Source of the DNA: Psychrobacter sp. UBA3483
GTDB taxonomy: Bacteria; Pseudomonadota; Gammaproteobacteria; Pseudomonadales; Moraxellaceae
DNA: 44,538 nt
Assembly: GCF_002377905.1 (NCBI RefSeq)
Contig: NZ_DFQS01000045.1
Location: 1 to 44,538 of the forward strand
Direction of reading: 5' to 3'
Below are positions 1-8,633 of this stretch, piece after piece (positions within the stretch are counted from its first letter, which is position 1; the number at the start of each line of letters is the position of its first letter). The notes under the pieces are model-generated. The model searched no databases. It saw only the letters and a program-made list of their open reading frames with translations, and had not been told where the DNA came from. The translations under genes and the position numbers were made by a program.

Positions 1-5
1 CTAAA

Positions 6-779
6 TTAGTTGACCACTACAGTAACACTATCAGGCAGACTTTGTAGGCCATTGTGATAGAGTCCAAGACTTTTTAATTGATGTAGATTGCCTATCGAGC
101 TTGGCAGGGTTTTGAGATCAGAAGCACGTATCTCTAGTTTTTTAAGGTTTGTTAATTTTCCGATACTATCAGGCAAAGCCTTCAACGCTTCATTGGCATA
201 CAGCTCAATAATTGTGAGTTTGCTTAGATTGCCAATAGCATCTGGTAACTCATGAACTTTCGATCCTTTCATATCAAAATGGGTAAGTGATGATAGATTA
301 CCGAGCTCATCAGGAAACCTCTCTAAGCTTTTTGAAAAAATCTTAAGCGATTTAAGATTCTTTAGTTTACACAGCACCTTTGGGAATTCAGTGAAAGCGC
401 AGTTCATATAAACCAGTGTCTCTAAGCTATCTAATTGAGCAATCTCTTCTGGTAGTTCATTAAAACCTCTTAGCCTAAGGTACTTTAGATTTTTTAAATG
501 GCCGATAGCGCTAGGTAATGGCTCAGTAGACTCACTTTCGCTTTGTAATACTGACTTATTATCAATATAACTATAACTCGTTGATTTTCCATACCCCAAA
601 TCCAGTCGCTCTAACTGACGTAATGCGTCAGATTCACGAGGGATAGTGCTGTCAGAACTGCCTGCTATATTATGGTTGTCCATCCAGTCCCATATCTCTG
701 TCATCCAGTCTTCAACGCCCGTATCTTGCTTGCTATTAGTGTTGTCATCTTGGTTGGTTTTACCGCTATATGCTGTCAT
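6..779 (-). CDS. Leucine-rich-repeat protein
   Basis: The protein has 257 residues. From about residue 85 to the end it is built of roughly 23-residue leucine-rich repeats of the pattern LPxxIGxLxxLxxLxL, for example LPDSIGKLTNLKKLEI and LPSSIGNLHQLKSLGL. The first 80 residues are hydrophilic, rich in Asp, Asn and Ser, and show no signal peptide or membrane segment, so a cytoplasmic or secreted-effector location cannot be decided. An AAGG lies upstream of the ATG on the minus strand, which supports the start. LRR proteins of this type bind other proteins; no catalytic domain is visible. No neighbour forms an operon with it. It sits at the window edge in accessory DNA. Family assignment is secure; biological role is unknown. 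Confidence 0.85.
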   Translation of the reverse strand: MTAYSGKTNQDDNTNSKQDTGVEDWMTEIWDWMDNHNIAGSSDSTIPRESDALRQLERLDLGYGKSTSYSYIDNKSVLQSESESTEPLPSAIGHLKNLKYLRLRGFNELPEEIAQLDSLETLVYMNCAFTEFPKVLCKLKNLKSLKIFSKSLERFPDELGNLSSLTHFDMKGSKVHELPDAIGNLSKLTIIELYANEALKALPDSIGKLTNLKKLEIRASDLKTLPSSIGNLHQLKSLGLYHNGLQSLPDSVTVVVN

Positions 780-870
780 AAGGTTACCTTTTAATGCCTG
801 TTAAATAATGATGGTTAAATGAGGTGAGTGCATTCAAATTTTTATCCGGTCTTATTGTTATGTGTCAAAC

Positions 871-1089
871 TTAAGAGTCGTTAGGCACAGTAATAAGACC
901 AAGGTAAGCCATATTTTTAACAAAGCTTGGACTATCAGTGACTGAGACTGATAAAGGTTTATGAAGCGGTTTTATGGGTTTGCTTAAAGAAGCGGAATAG
1001 CAGAAAGCGCTCATAAGACTCAGTCGCTGAGTATGAGAAGAATATTTTAGAGGTATGAATTTTGGAATCAATTGACTAGAAGTAGTCAT
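871..1089 (-). CDS. Small hypothetical protein (72 aa)
   Basis: The reading frame is open from a GTG at 1140, but the better start is the ATG at 1089 (protein start MTTSSQLIPKF), because an AGGAG lies 8 bases upstream of it and the GTG has no ribosome binding site. The product is about 72 residues, Ser/Pro/Lys-rich, basic, without membrane segments or recognisable motifs. I do not recognise the family. It lies alone between the LRR gene and a decayed insertion sequence. It could be a small real protein or a chance ORF; the well-placed binding site is the main argument for it. Confidence 0.35.
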   Translation of the reverse strand: MTTSSQLIPKFIPLKYSSHTQRLSLMSAFCYSASLSKPIKPLHKPLSVSVTDSPSFVKNMAYLGLITVPNDS

Positions 1090-1329
1090 AAAGAAATCTC
1101 CTGTTGCTCTGTCTGTGTCAAATTGAAACGACACAGTCACCTTACAGAGCGAAAAGGAGGTGTGCGTTTTACCAGTCTTTGTTTTTCATCGCGCTGGAAG
1201 TAGCCGTAAACCCACGATGTTTTTTTATCATAACAAGCTGTTTAGCATTTGTCAAAAGTGACATTGAGCTATGCTGAAGGAATCTTGGAGAATAACTTGG
1301 TAAACTAACGACTCTATAAGGAGTTTATC

Positions 1330-1601
1330 ATGACTAAGAAAACCAGAGTCTATAGTACAGCTTTCAAAGCTGAAGCTGTTAAATAAATAGAAAGCAACAA
1401 CAGCAATGTTTCACTGACTGCAAGGCAGCTAGACATATCGAGTTTTCGACGGTACTGGTGCGGTTCAGTTATAAGTGGTTCCATTATGGAAGTCTGTTTT
1501 AAGTGGTCTATTAACAGGTTTAAAGCGTAAAATGACTGGTTCTGTTGAGATATAGATCGCCAAGACAGGTGTGGCTTGATTTTTATCGTCAGGCTGCGTA
1601 A
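1330..1601 (+). pseudogene. Decayed IS3-family transposase remnant (OrfA start and OrfB tail)
   Basis: An ATG at 1330 opens MTKKTRVYSTAFKAEAVK, the typical N-terminus of an IS3-family OrfA (Transposase_8), and hits TAA after 18 codons. Past that stop the frame continues with OrfA-like residues (VSLTARQLDIS) to about 1440. At 1548-1601 another frame reads RYRSPRQVWLDFYRQAA then stop, which looks like a transposase C-terminus. The catalytic middle is missing, so the element is dead and internally deleted. CTTGGAGA (left of 1330) and, in reverse complement, CTTGGGAGA (right of 1601) may be relics of its inverted ends. Assignment of the left fragment is firm; that both pieces come from one element is inference. 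Confidence 0.65.
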
Positions 1602-1658
1602 TCAAAATCTCCCAAGTTTAGTTATACGGATTTGACAGCAGGGGTCATAGAGAGTGGG

Positions 1659-2918
1659 ATGAATTTCATGATTGTTAATACATTTACGATTGAACCTGTC
1701 CAAAACTTAATTACTGCATCTACTGCAGCACTAGGTTGTGGACTACTCATTGGTCTAGAAAGAGAGCGTAGCAAACAACGTGAAAATCAACACAGCTTTG
1801 CAGGTATTAGATCTTTTGCAATTTGCTCTCTATTAGGGGTAATTTGTTTCTCTTTCGGTTCTCTTATGGGACTCATAGGGGCATTGATAGTAGGTGGTAT
1901 CAGTATCATCTCTACTCATAAACAAATTGAAGATCCAGGTGTAACCACTGAACTTGCTTTTATACTCACCTATTTTATAGGCGGACTATGTTTATGGCAT
2001 ATTCCTTATGCAGCGGCACTTACCGTCGTCCTTACCTTCCTTCTAATGACAAAGCATTCAATGCATGGAGTAGCGGTTAAATGGATTACTGAGCGTGAAT
2101 TCAAAGATGGTATCTTTTTACTGGCTTTACTTTTAATTGCACTTCCTTTAACCCCCAATAGGGATCTTTGGGGTTCAGTACTAAATCCTTATATTATTTT
2201 AAAATTATTGATATTGATTTTAGCCATTCAAGCACTAGCACATATGGCAAAGAGGCTTTTACCATCACGCCACGCCATGTTTTTATCTGCTTTAGCATCA
2301 GGATTTATATCCAGTACAGCCACGATTGCAAGCCTTGGAATAGAAGTTCGTCAGGGTCGTGCAGATGCAAAAGAAAATGCTGGAGCTGCGCTTATATCAT
2401 GTGTCGCAACAGTGGTACAGCTTCTTATTATTGTTGCAGGTGTAAGTTTTAGCTGGCTTAAAATTTTATTATTCCCCTCTATTATTGCCATGATAGTTTT
2501 AATTATTCCTGGGATATGGTTGATGAGAAAAGCTCGATCCGAAGAGAAAGCTAAGTTAACTGATACACCCATGTTTAGTTTAAAAGAGGCAGGTATCATT
2601 GTAGTCACACTTACTATTATTCAAGTACTTGTTTATGGTTTAAGTTTATGGCTGGGTGACGCCGGTCTTATTGCAGGAACCGTACTGAGTTCTATGTTTG
2701 AGGTGCATGCAGCAATGGCTGCCGTAGTCATGCAAGGGAACCCAACTAACCCTATTTTATTGCTCGCCTTATTATTAGGTTTAGCGACACATGCAATTTC
2801 TAAATCAATTAATGCGGCAATTACGGGTGGTTTTCAATACGCACTTGCTTTTGTTCCAATCCAAATTATTCACATGACTGTTTTAATTATCTTGATATAT
2901 ACTATGACGAATAATTAA
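1659..2918 (+). CDS. MgtC/DUF4010-family membrane protein
   Basis: The protein is about 419 residues from ATG 1659. The frame is open back to a TTG at 1632, which lies in insertion-sequence remnant DNA, and a second ATG follows at 1668; the exact start is uncertain. The N-terminal part carries the MgtC/SapB-like signature GCGLLIGLERERSK followed by FAGIRSFAICSLLG. The rest is hydrophobic with about 10-12 predicted membrane segments, including the C-terminal DUF4010 region. It is an inner-membrane protein of unknown transport or regulatory role; MgtC relatives influence Mg2+ and virulence physiology, but DUF4010 proteins are not characterised. The insertion-sequence relic directly upstream may have replaced its native promoter. 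Family assignment is good. Confidence 0.8.
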   Translation: MNFMIVNTFTIEPVQNLITASTAALGCGLLIGLERERSKQRENQHSFAGIRSFAICSLLGVICFSFGSLMGLIGALIVGGISIISTHKQIEDPGVTTELAFILTYFIGGLCLWHIPYAAALTVVLTFLLMTKHSMHGVAVKWITEREFKDGIFLLALLLIALPLTPNRDLWGSVLNPYIILKLLILILAIQALAHMAKRLLPSRHAMFLSALASGFISSTATIASLGIEVRQGRADAKENAGAALISCVATVVQLLIIVAGVSFSWLKILLFPSIIAMIVLIIPGIWLMRKARSEEKAKLTDTPMFSLKEAGIIVVTLTIIQVLVYGLSLWLGDAGLIAGTVLSSMFEVHAAMAAVVMQGNPTNPILLLALLLGLATHAISKSINAAITGGFQYALAFVPIQIIHMTVLIILIYTMTNN

Positions 2919-2977
2919 AAAATTTCTCTACTTCATTGGTGTAATGGACATTTTTCATGCTGATACAGGGTCTAATG

Positions 2978-3060
2978 TGTAGTGGCATAATAAAATTGGA
3001 CAGCTTATAAGGGGTTATACTAACTCAAAGAGCATATGTAGAGGCACACTAAAGTTAGAC
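2978..3060 (+). repeat. Two degenerate insertion-sequence-like ends
   Basis: TGTAGTGGCATAATAAAATT (2978-2997) and TGTAGAGGCACACTAAAGTT (3037-3056) are similar and in the same orientation, about 59 bases apart. A third relative, TGTAGTGATACACTAAA, lies at 13269-13285 in front of the second copy of the duplicated module end. They resemble IS3-type terminal repeats, but no transposase lies between them. The interpretation as insertion-sequence ends is inference. Confidence 0.35.
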
Positions 3061-3087
3061 TGAATTTAAGAGAAAATATATTGCATA

Positions 3088-3121
3088 CGAAAAAGCCAGG
3101 CAACCCAAGCTGCCTGGCTTT
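3088..3121 (-). terminator. Rho-independent terminator, left copy
   Basis: An 11-base perfect stem (AAAGCCAGGCA / TGCCTGGCTTT) with an 8-base loop is followed on the minus strand by a T run. It ends the truncated Cys-rich ORF to its right. Nearly the same hairpin and loop occur at 13316-13346 behind the intact relative. Confidence 0.85.
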
Positions 3122-3136
3122 AAAATTTATAATAAC

Positions 3137-3375
3137 TTATCTACTATTATGTTCCCGCCATACAGCATGCTCACATACCTCACAGCACCAACTGTCTTTT
3201 GCTCGCATATAAGGGATGTCTGCTGGTATCTGTAAAGGGCAAACATAGCCGCAGTACTCACAAAGCACATCATCTAAATAAGCAAAACACTCATTGATTG
3301 TTTCGAATAGTACCTGTGCGCCAATCTCATACTTCTCGCAAAGCACCTTTACGTGTTTAATAAAGTGTAAAAATA
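3137..3375 (-). pseudogene. 5'-truncated copy of the Cys-rich zinc-ribbon-like gene
   Basis: The 69 residues readable from a GTG at 3346 match the C-terminal two thirds of the protein at 13364-13681 almost residue for residue. The shared stretches include FAYLDDV, CGYVCPLQIPADIPYM and CCEVCEHAVWRE. Similarity continues upstream in the same frame (FIKHVKVLCEKY against YIVHVETICEKY) until a TAA near 3375, where it stops. No ribosome binding site or good start is left. The downstream terminator is also conserved. It is therefore a remnant of a second copy of the integrase-operon end, not an independent gene. The four Cys of the CxxC pairs are still intact, so the loss may be recent or the fragment may still be translated. 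Confidence 0.75.
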
Positions 3376-3407
3376 ATTAATAACTATTCATGAATAGAAA
3401 AACACAC

Positions 3408-4364
3408 TTATTGTGGACATGCGACTTTTTTATCTGATTTATTAATACAAACCGTTTGCTGATTGATAGTTGCAACTTCTGCTACACCATCCCAAAATAT
3501 AAAATAATTGGCAGCCATAAAGTTAGAACTATAACGTTCGACATTACTATCAGCATATTTAAAAGGAATGATGGTTTTATTCGTGCCATTGATGAAGCCC
3601 CATTTATTACCTTTTAGGACGCCAGCGACGCCTTCTTTAAATGGACGTATTTCATCATAAACAAAGGGTATAGCGACTTTACCTGTCTTAGTGATATAGC
3701 CCCATTTCCCACCTTTCTCCATACCGGCCAGTCCTTCAGAGAAACCATATGCACCCCCAAAGTTACCATCTATGCCATCATACTGCGGAGCAATAATTTC
3801 TTTACCCTCTTTATCGATAAAACCCCATTTACCTGCTTTTGACATCACAGGTGCTGCGCCTTCGCTAAAGGATTCAATAGAACTGTATTTATTACTAAAA
3901 GGCATAATGACCTTATTAGAGGTATCGATAATACCTAATTTCCCGCCTTTGGCAACTATAATACGGCCTTGCGATGGCGATTCAGCCCATGTCTCATCGT
4001 ATTTATCATCAGGATCTTGCATGCTGTCGTAAATGGCTGGTACTACGAGCTTTCCTTGGGTATTCATGTAGCCGACTTTATCATTCTTTAAGACCGCAAA
4101 GATGCCATCATTAACATGCCATTGATCGATAGCGTCATAGCCTTTCAGACTCACTACCACTTTGCCCTGTTTGTTTAATAAAGCTTGTGGCTTATAGTTA
4201 TTATCATTTGCAACAAAATAATTATCATCTGAAGTACAGGAAACTTCTTTATAATTAGATTTTGGTGGCTTGCATTCGCCTTCATAGGCTTGAGCAGGTA
4301 GGGCATATGCAGTAAGGCTGAGTGCAGCAATTAGGGGAAGTAAACGGCTAGGGGATGAAGTCAT
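3408..4364 (-). CDS. Secreted WG-repeat protein
   Basis: This 318-residue protein begins with a cleavable signal peptide (hydrophobic stretch LLPLIAALSLTAYAL, cleavage after AQA at about residue 26). It then carries about five WG/KWG beta repeats, each with the pattern K-W-G-[FY]-I-x-x-x-G-K-x-[IV]-x-P-x-[YF]-D. Examples are KWGFIDKEGKEIIAPQYD and KWGYITKTGKVAIPFVYD. Four Cys outside the repeats could form disulphides in the periplasm. WG repeats are taken to form beta-propeller-like or solenoid binding surfaces; no enzyme activity is known. It is a paralogue of the neighbouring lipoprotein at 4614-5669, same strand, 249 bases apart, and probably separately expressed. Confidence 0.85.
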   Translation of the reverse strand: MTSSPSRLLPLIAALSLTAYALPAQAYEGECKPPKSNYKEVSCTSDDNYFVANDNNYKPQALLNKQGKVVVSLKGYDAIDQWHVNDGIFAVLKNDKVGYMNTQGKLVVPAIYDSMQDPDDKYDETWAESPSQGRIIVAKGGKLGIIDTSNKVIMPFSNKYSSIESFSEGAAPVMSKAGKWGFIDKEGKEIIAPQYDGIDGNFGGAYGFSEGLAGMEKGGKWGYITKTGKVAIPFVYDEIRPFKEGVAGVLKGNKWGFINGTNKTIIPFKYADSNVERYSSNFMAANYFIFWDGVAEVATINQQTVCINKSDKKVACPQ

Positions 4365-4613
4365 AATTTGTATTCCTTGTTATTGAATGAAGGTGTTTAT
4401 TTGAACTCAATTTATATTTGAGATTATATCGATTAATTTAACGTTAGAATATCGATCCGACGAACGGTAATCTCTAGTGCAGCCCTTAAGATAAGAGACT
4501 TCACAGGTATAAAGTAAGATATAAAACCTTTTTTATTTTTACTATCTTGTCACTTTAACTTTGAGAAATGACGTTATGGGTGTAGACCGCTTTCATGTCT
4601 GACTATGGATCTA

Positions 4614-5669
4614 TCAGAGCAAATCAGAATAATTTGCATAGTTTTTTCGCTTAAGCTCTTTACCATTTTTATCAATAGTAATCGCCGTAATTTGACCGTT
4701 CTCACCGTCTTTGTAGACAACCGTATTACCATTTTCAAAATAACCACCGATGACATCGGGTGAATCCCCACCTGGATCAAGAAAAGCATGATCGTATTGT
4801 GGTTCTATAACGACTTTACCTGAAGTATCAACGAAGCCCCACTTAGCGTTTTCATAGTCGCCTTTAGCGACAGCAGCTCTCCCTTCAGAGAAGTTCATTG
4901 CTTGGTCCCAAATAGGGGCAATTACTTCTTTACCTTTGGTATTAATGAAACCTTGTTTCTCTGAGTCTGCCGGTGTGAAACTCGCTAAACCCTCTTTGAA
5001 CTCCCCTAAGTGGTTGTATTTAAAGTCAAGTACTGTTTTACCAGTATGATCAATCACACCGTATTTATAGTCTTTTGATACCGTTGCTAGAGCGTTAGAA
5101 AAATCTGAGGCACTTTCATATTTAAAAGGAATAACTGTATTGCCTTTTTTATCCATATATCCCCATTGGTCTTTATTTAGAATAGCGACTAAGCCTTCAT
5201 TGAAATCTCTTGCATCTAGCATCCAGCCATAATCTACTTCGATATTTACTGGGATCACAAGCTCGCCTGAGCTGTTAACGTATCCAATGTAATAACCGCC
5301 GTCAGAATCAGACTTTAGATTCTTTTTGAGTAGATAAGCCATACCATCATGGAACGCGCCACAGAAATCATACTCTGCTTTTATGACAATCTTTCCTTCA
5401 CTATTTTTGAAGCCGCATAGTTCCGAGTATTCACCATCAGACACAGTATATTGAACTAGCTTAGAATGAGTCTCTACAGTTGGTAATATTTCTGGTTCTG
5501 GCGCTACTTCTGTATTTGGATTTGTATTTAATTCTGTCTCAATTTTTTTTGATTCGACGCTGATATCATCGGTAGTATTTACGGTATCTGGGACGGACTC
5601 ATTTTTACTACAGCCACTCAGGGCAAGACTTGTTATCACTGAAAAAACCATCATTTTTACTCGTAACAT
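4614..5669 (-). CDS. WG-repeat lipoprotein
   Basis: The 351-residue protein starts with a type II signal peptide (MLRVKMMVFSVITSLALSGC); the lipobox LSGC puts the lipidated Cys at about residue 20. A linker rich in Ser, Thr, Glu and Pro follows (residues 21-75). About five WG repeats follow, such as QWGYMDKKGNTVIPFKYE, KYGVIDHTGKTVLDFKYN and KWGFVDTSGKVVIEPQYD. It would be anchored in the inner or outer membrane with the repeats exposed. The start could also be the Met at residue 6 or 7; no strong ribosome binding site decides this. It is paralogous to the gene at 3408-4364. Function unknown. Confidence 0.85.
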   Translation of the reverse strand: MLRVKMMVFSVITSLALSGCSKNESVPDTVNTTDDISVESKKIETELNTNPNTEVAPEPEILPTVETHSKLVQYTVSDGEYSELCGFKNSEGKIVIKAEYDFCGAFHDGMAYLLKKNLKSDSDGGYYIGYVNSSGELVIPVNIEVDYGWMLDARDFNEGLVAILNKDQWGYMDKKGNTVIPFKYESASDFSNALATVSKDYKYGVIDHTGKTVLDFKYNHLGEFKEGLASFTPADSEKQGFINTKGKEVIAPIWDQAMNFSEGRAAVAKGDYENAKWGFVDTSGKVVIEPQYDHAFLDPGGDSPDVIGGYFENGNTVVYKDGENGQITAITIDKNGKELKRKNYANYSDLL

Positions 5670-6147
5670 CCTAATTGTACTTTTTATACTCTTATATTAC
5701 TTGTTAAAGACTTAGCACTAATTTGACGTCAAGTTTTAGTAGTAAGTGTCTTTTTGAATTTAATAGTGCTGCTGAATCACTAATTAAATAGAGAAACCAT
5801 TTTGATACATGATACATATTCACTTTAATAAAATGGTTATATTCTAGCAACAATTTATTTGATTTCATATACAAACATTAGTTTAATTCAAAGTAAGTTT
5901 TATACAGAAATACCTGCTATTTTATTTAGATGTAAGAGACCAATAGTGAGAATTAGTTTTAAGGATATATGTCATCAAACTAAGTGTTATTTATAAGTAT
6001 AAGAAACCAAAATTAGATGACACTCGTTTTCGCGAAAAATGATCAGGAGTGTCTGTAATTCATTTAGATAAAAAATATAACCTAGAAAATAATTTTATAG
6101 GTAATCCGTTATACTGGCCTTTATGATAAACATATAGGCTTACCATC
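5670..6147. other. Intergenic region with one inverted repeat
   Basis: This 478-base AT-rich gap separates the divergent WG-lipoprotein and phosphatase genes and must hold promoters for both. The only structure I see is an inverted repeat GACACTC (6019-6025) / GAGTGTC (6047-6053) about 95 bases before the phosphatase start, with a CGCGAAAA inside it. It could be an operator. No ORF, RNA gene or repeat is recognisable in the remainder. Confidence 0.4.
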
Positions 6148-7005
6148 ATGACTGCCTCTTTTAATAACTGTCTTGTCAAAGAAACTATATCTACCGCACA
6201 AGCCTGTGCGATTACCTTTCAAGGTAATGCCAGCAATAATCTGCAACAGGACGCTTTTTTCTTTTTAGATAATTGGTATCAAGAAGACTTAGGGGTGATG
6301 GCAGTGACACCAGTAGCATTACCTTTTTGCTTAGCAGTATCTGACGGGGTTGCAAGTTCCAACCATTCACAGCACTGCTCAAAAGCTGTGGTAAAAGCGA
6401 TTAGTCGATTGTGGAGTGAGCAGAAGAGCATCTGCTCAGACAGTATTCATCAGCTGATTAATCAAACCAAGCACTCATCCAAGCGTCATGGTGCAGCGGC
6501 AACCCTCGCGATGGTAATGAGAGAATTAGATAGTGAAGGGTTAGTAAAAGCAACGATTACCCATGTAGGGGATAGTCGTGTTTATTGGCTGCCCAAAGGC
6601 GCGGCACAATGGCGGTGTCTAACTCGAGATCATAATCTATTAAATGAGCTTATCGACCAGCAGGCGCAAGAGCAAGGTCGCCAAGCAGAGTTTGCGGACT
6701 ATAACCGAGAAGGAATGGCGGGGAGCTTATACAGCATGACTGAATGCTTTACCTTAACCACTGATGAAAGTTATATGAGCAGTGAAGCACCAGAGAGCAT
6801 CTCTCGAAAGGTTGAGGTTAGTAGGGGCGATTGTCTCTTGGTTTGTACAGATGGTATTCATGACTTAGTGCCGAGCAATAAGTGGCAAACTGTCAGTGCG
6901 GAAACGGATTTACAGGAATGGCTAATCACTCTTAAAAATCAAGTCTATGATTCAGATGGCAATGCTTATGATAATGGCACAGCTCTTTTGCTTCGTTTTG
7001 ATTGA
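6148..7005 (+). CDS. PP2C-family protein serine/threonine phosphatase
   Basis: The 285-residue protein has the PP2C/PPM metal-binding motifs in order: QQDAF (D35), AVSDGVA (D66, G67), THVGDSRVYWL (GDSR at 141-144), LTRDHN (159-163), LLVCTDGIHDLV (233-240) and a C-terminal DNGTALLL (D275). These Asp residues bind the two Mn2+/Mg2+ ions that activate water for hydrolysis of phospho-Ser/Thr. The protein is a single soluble domain of usual length for bacterial PP2C. It is the first gene of a plus-strand series: the WYL gene follows with about 48 bases between this stop and the likely WYL start, so the two are probably co-transcribed. No Ser/Thr kinase partner lies in the window, which is unusual, because such phosphatases normally come with a kinase. 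Confidence 0.85.
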   Translation: MTASFNNCLVKETISTAQACAITFQGNASNNLQQDAFFFLDNWYQEDLGVMAVTPVALPFCLAVSDGVASSNHSQHCSKAVVKAISRLWSEQKSICSDSIHQLINQTKHSSKRHGAAATLAMVMRELDSEGLVKATITHVGDSRVYWLPKGAAQWRCLTRDHNLLNELIDQQAQEQGRQAEFADYNREGMAGSLYSMTECFTLTTDESYMSSEAPESISRKVEVSRGDCLLVCTDGIHDLVPSNKWQTVSAETDLQEWLITLKNQVYDSDGNAYDNGTALLLRFD

Positions 7006-7053
7006 GTGTCTATTCTAATAATGAAATTCGTTTTAAATAATAGAGTAACAAAT

Positions 7054-8142
7054 ATGCCTACACATGCTATCGCTAGCTATAACAAGTCAGAACGTCTATT
7101 TATACTCTATCAACGTTTGCCACGTGATAAAGCCAAAGCCATCTCATTAACTGAGCTTATGAGTAGTTATGGAGATGATTCTAAAGATTTTGCTAATGAG
7201 CGTAAGAACTTAGAGAATGATCTGATTGCTTTAAATCAAATTTTTAATGATATTTTTTATAGTGACGCCTTGATTAGAGTACCAGCGTGGGGGCAAAACA
7301 TCAGCGGACAAACAGCAAGGTTCTATATTGAGCCGAGCTTTAGCATTGATATTATGAATGAGCAAATGATGTTCTTTTGGGAGATGCTAGATAAATATAC
7401 TGCAAACTATTTGCCAGCCTCTTTTAAGCAAAGTATTACAGATAAGCTTAATCAATTACGTCGGCAAGATAAGACCAGTTTCAGTCAAAGTGAGCTAGGG
7501 CAATGGCAGGATTATCTCATTACCTTACCTAATATCGTCCAAGCCCCTACAATTGATAATGAGGTGATTACGAGCATTCACCAAGCTCTGTTAAGTGAAT
7601 TACAACTTAAAATAAGCTATCAGAACAAATGGGAAGAAAAACCAATCCAAAGAGTGGTTTATCCTAAAGGGCTTATCTTTATTGACAATATGATTTATTT
7701 AACAGGCTTTAATCCTACTGATGATCATATCGATGATGAGGTGCTGCTAGAAGCGCATCGCAACTTTGCAGTCAATCGTATTACTGAGGCAGTAGTCATA
7801 GATAAGCCAATACCTGACTGGGTAGAGCGACACACTTTTTCATTAGAGCATTTGTATAAACTGGGTAAGCTAGAGCCGACTGACGACACCCAAATCAAAA
7901 TGGTTCTAAAGGTACAAAGATATGCGTGTCAGCATTTATACGAGCGTCCATTATCGATAGATCAAAAGATTACGGTTATTGATGACACTTGGAATCAAGT
8001 CAGTGCCACTGTTGCTAATACGCTTCGTCTGCAAGATTGGCTGGTGAGTATGTCGCAGCTGGCAATGATAGTAGAACCAAATGAGCTGAAAGCAGTTATT
8101 CATGAGCGCCTACAGAGTGCATTAGCGCTTTATAAAAACTAA
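7054..8142 (+). CDS. WYL-domain transcriptional regulator
   Basis: The frame opens at a GTG at 7006, immediately after the phosphatase stop, but the more likely start is the ATG at 7054 (MPTHAIASYNKSERLF, 362 residues), with AGAG about 9 bases upstream. Residues 8-80 look like a winged helix-turn-helix (KSERLFILYQRLPRD, then LTELMSSYG and ERKNLENDLIALNQI). The centre has the WYL core (LKISYQN, then VVYPKGLIFIDNMIYLTGF). The C-terminal WCX-like region ends in LQSALALYKN. This architecture matches the YafY, BrxR and CapW regulators, which often repress phage-defence loci and sense a nucleic acid or nucleotide ligand. It sits between the phosphatase and DUF1810 genes. A regulatory role in this cargo is inference. 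Confidence 0.8.
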   Translation: MPTHAIASYNKSERLFILYQRLPRDKAKAISLTELMSSYGDDSKDFANERKNLENDLIALNQIFNDIFYSDALIRVPAWGQNISGQTARFYIEPSFSIDIMNEQMMFFWEMLDKYTANYLPASFKQSITDKLNQLRRQDKTSFSQSELGQWQDYLITLPNIVQAPTIDNEVITSIHQALLSELQLKISYQNKWEEKPIQRVVYPKGLIFIDNMIYLTGFNPTDDHIDDEVLLEAHRNFAVNRITEAVVIDKPIPDWVERHTFSLEHLYKLGKLEPTDDTQIKMVLKVQRYACQHLYERPLSIDQKITVIDDTWNQVSATVANTLRLQDWLVSMSQLAMIVEPNELKAVIHERLQSALALYKN

Positions 8143-8160
8143 TTACATAGGAGTAGCATT

Positions 8161-8598
8161 ATGAATAAAACTTTATTCAACGATTTTATCCAAGCTCAAA
8201 ATACTATTTATCCAATGGTTATTAAAGAGTTGACCGAAGGACAGAAGCGTACGCATTGGATGTGGTTTATCTTTCCACAGGTGAAAGGCTTAGGGCGCAG
8301 TACAATGGCTCGGCGCTTTGCAATAGAGAGTCTAGAGCAAGCAAAAGAGTATTTGCAGTATGACGTGCTTGGAGCACGGTTAATAGAGTGCACTGAATTA
8401 TTATTGTTGCATCCTGATAAAAGCGCTTTAGAAATTTTTGGATCAATCGATACGCTGAAATTACACTCTTCGTTTACGTTGTTTACTTTGGCATCCCCTA
8501 ATAAAAAATGTGTTTTTAACGAGCTTTTGGATCAGTATTTTGAAGGCAGTTACGATATAAACACTATCAGAATACTAAAGCAACTGAGTGGTCAATAA
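8161..8598 (+). CDS. DUF1810 family protein
   Basis: The 145-residue protein matches the DUF1810 family (sometimes labelled calpastatin). Features include an N-terminal FNDFIQAQ, then the highly conserved THWMWFIFPQVKGLGRSTMARRFAI, and DKSALEIFGSIDTLKLHSSFTLF in the middle. Length is normal for the family. A GGAG lies 8 bases upstream of the ATG. It begins 18 bases after the WYL gene, so the two are surely one transcript. Family function is not established; members recur near toxin or stress genes. It has no signal peptide or membrane segment. Confidence 0.85.
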   Translation: MNKTLFNDFIQAQNTIYPMVIKELTEGQKRTHWMWFIFPQVKGLGRSTMARRFAIESLEQAKEYLQYDVLGARLIECTELLLLHPDKSALEIFGSIDTLKLHSSFTLFTLASPNKKCVFNELLDQYFEGSYDINTIRILKQLSGQ

Positions 8599-8633
8599 TA
8601 GCGCCAAACAGGATTGAATGAGATTTCAAAAAG

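Noticed and set aside
4574..4789. 71-codon minus-strand frame overlapping the WG-lipoprotein C-terminus
   Set aside because: It is on the same strand in another frame of a well-supported gene and has no start signal; it is a frame shadow.
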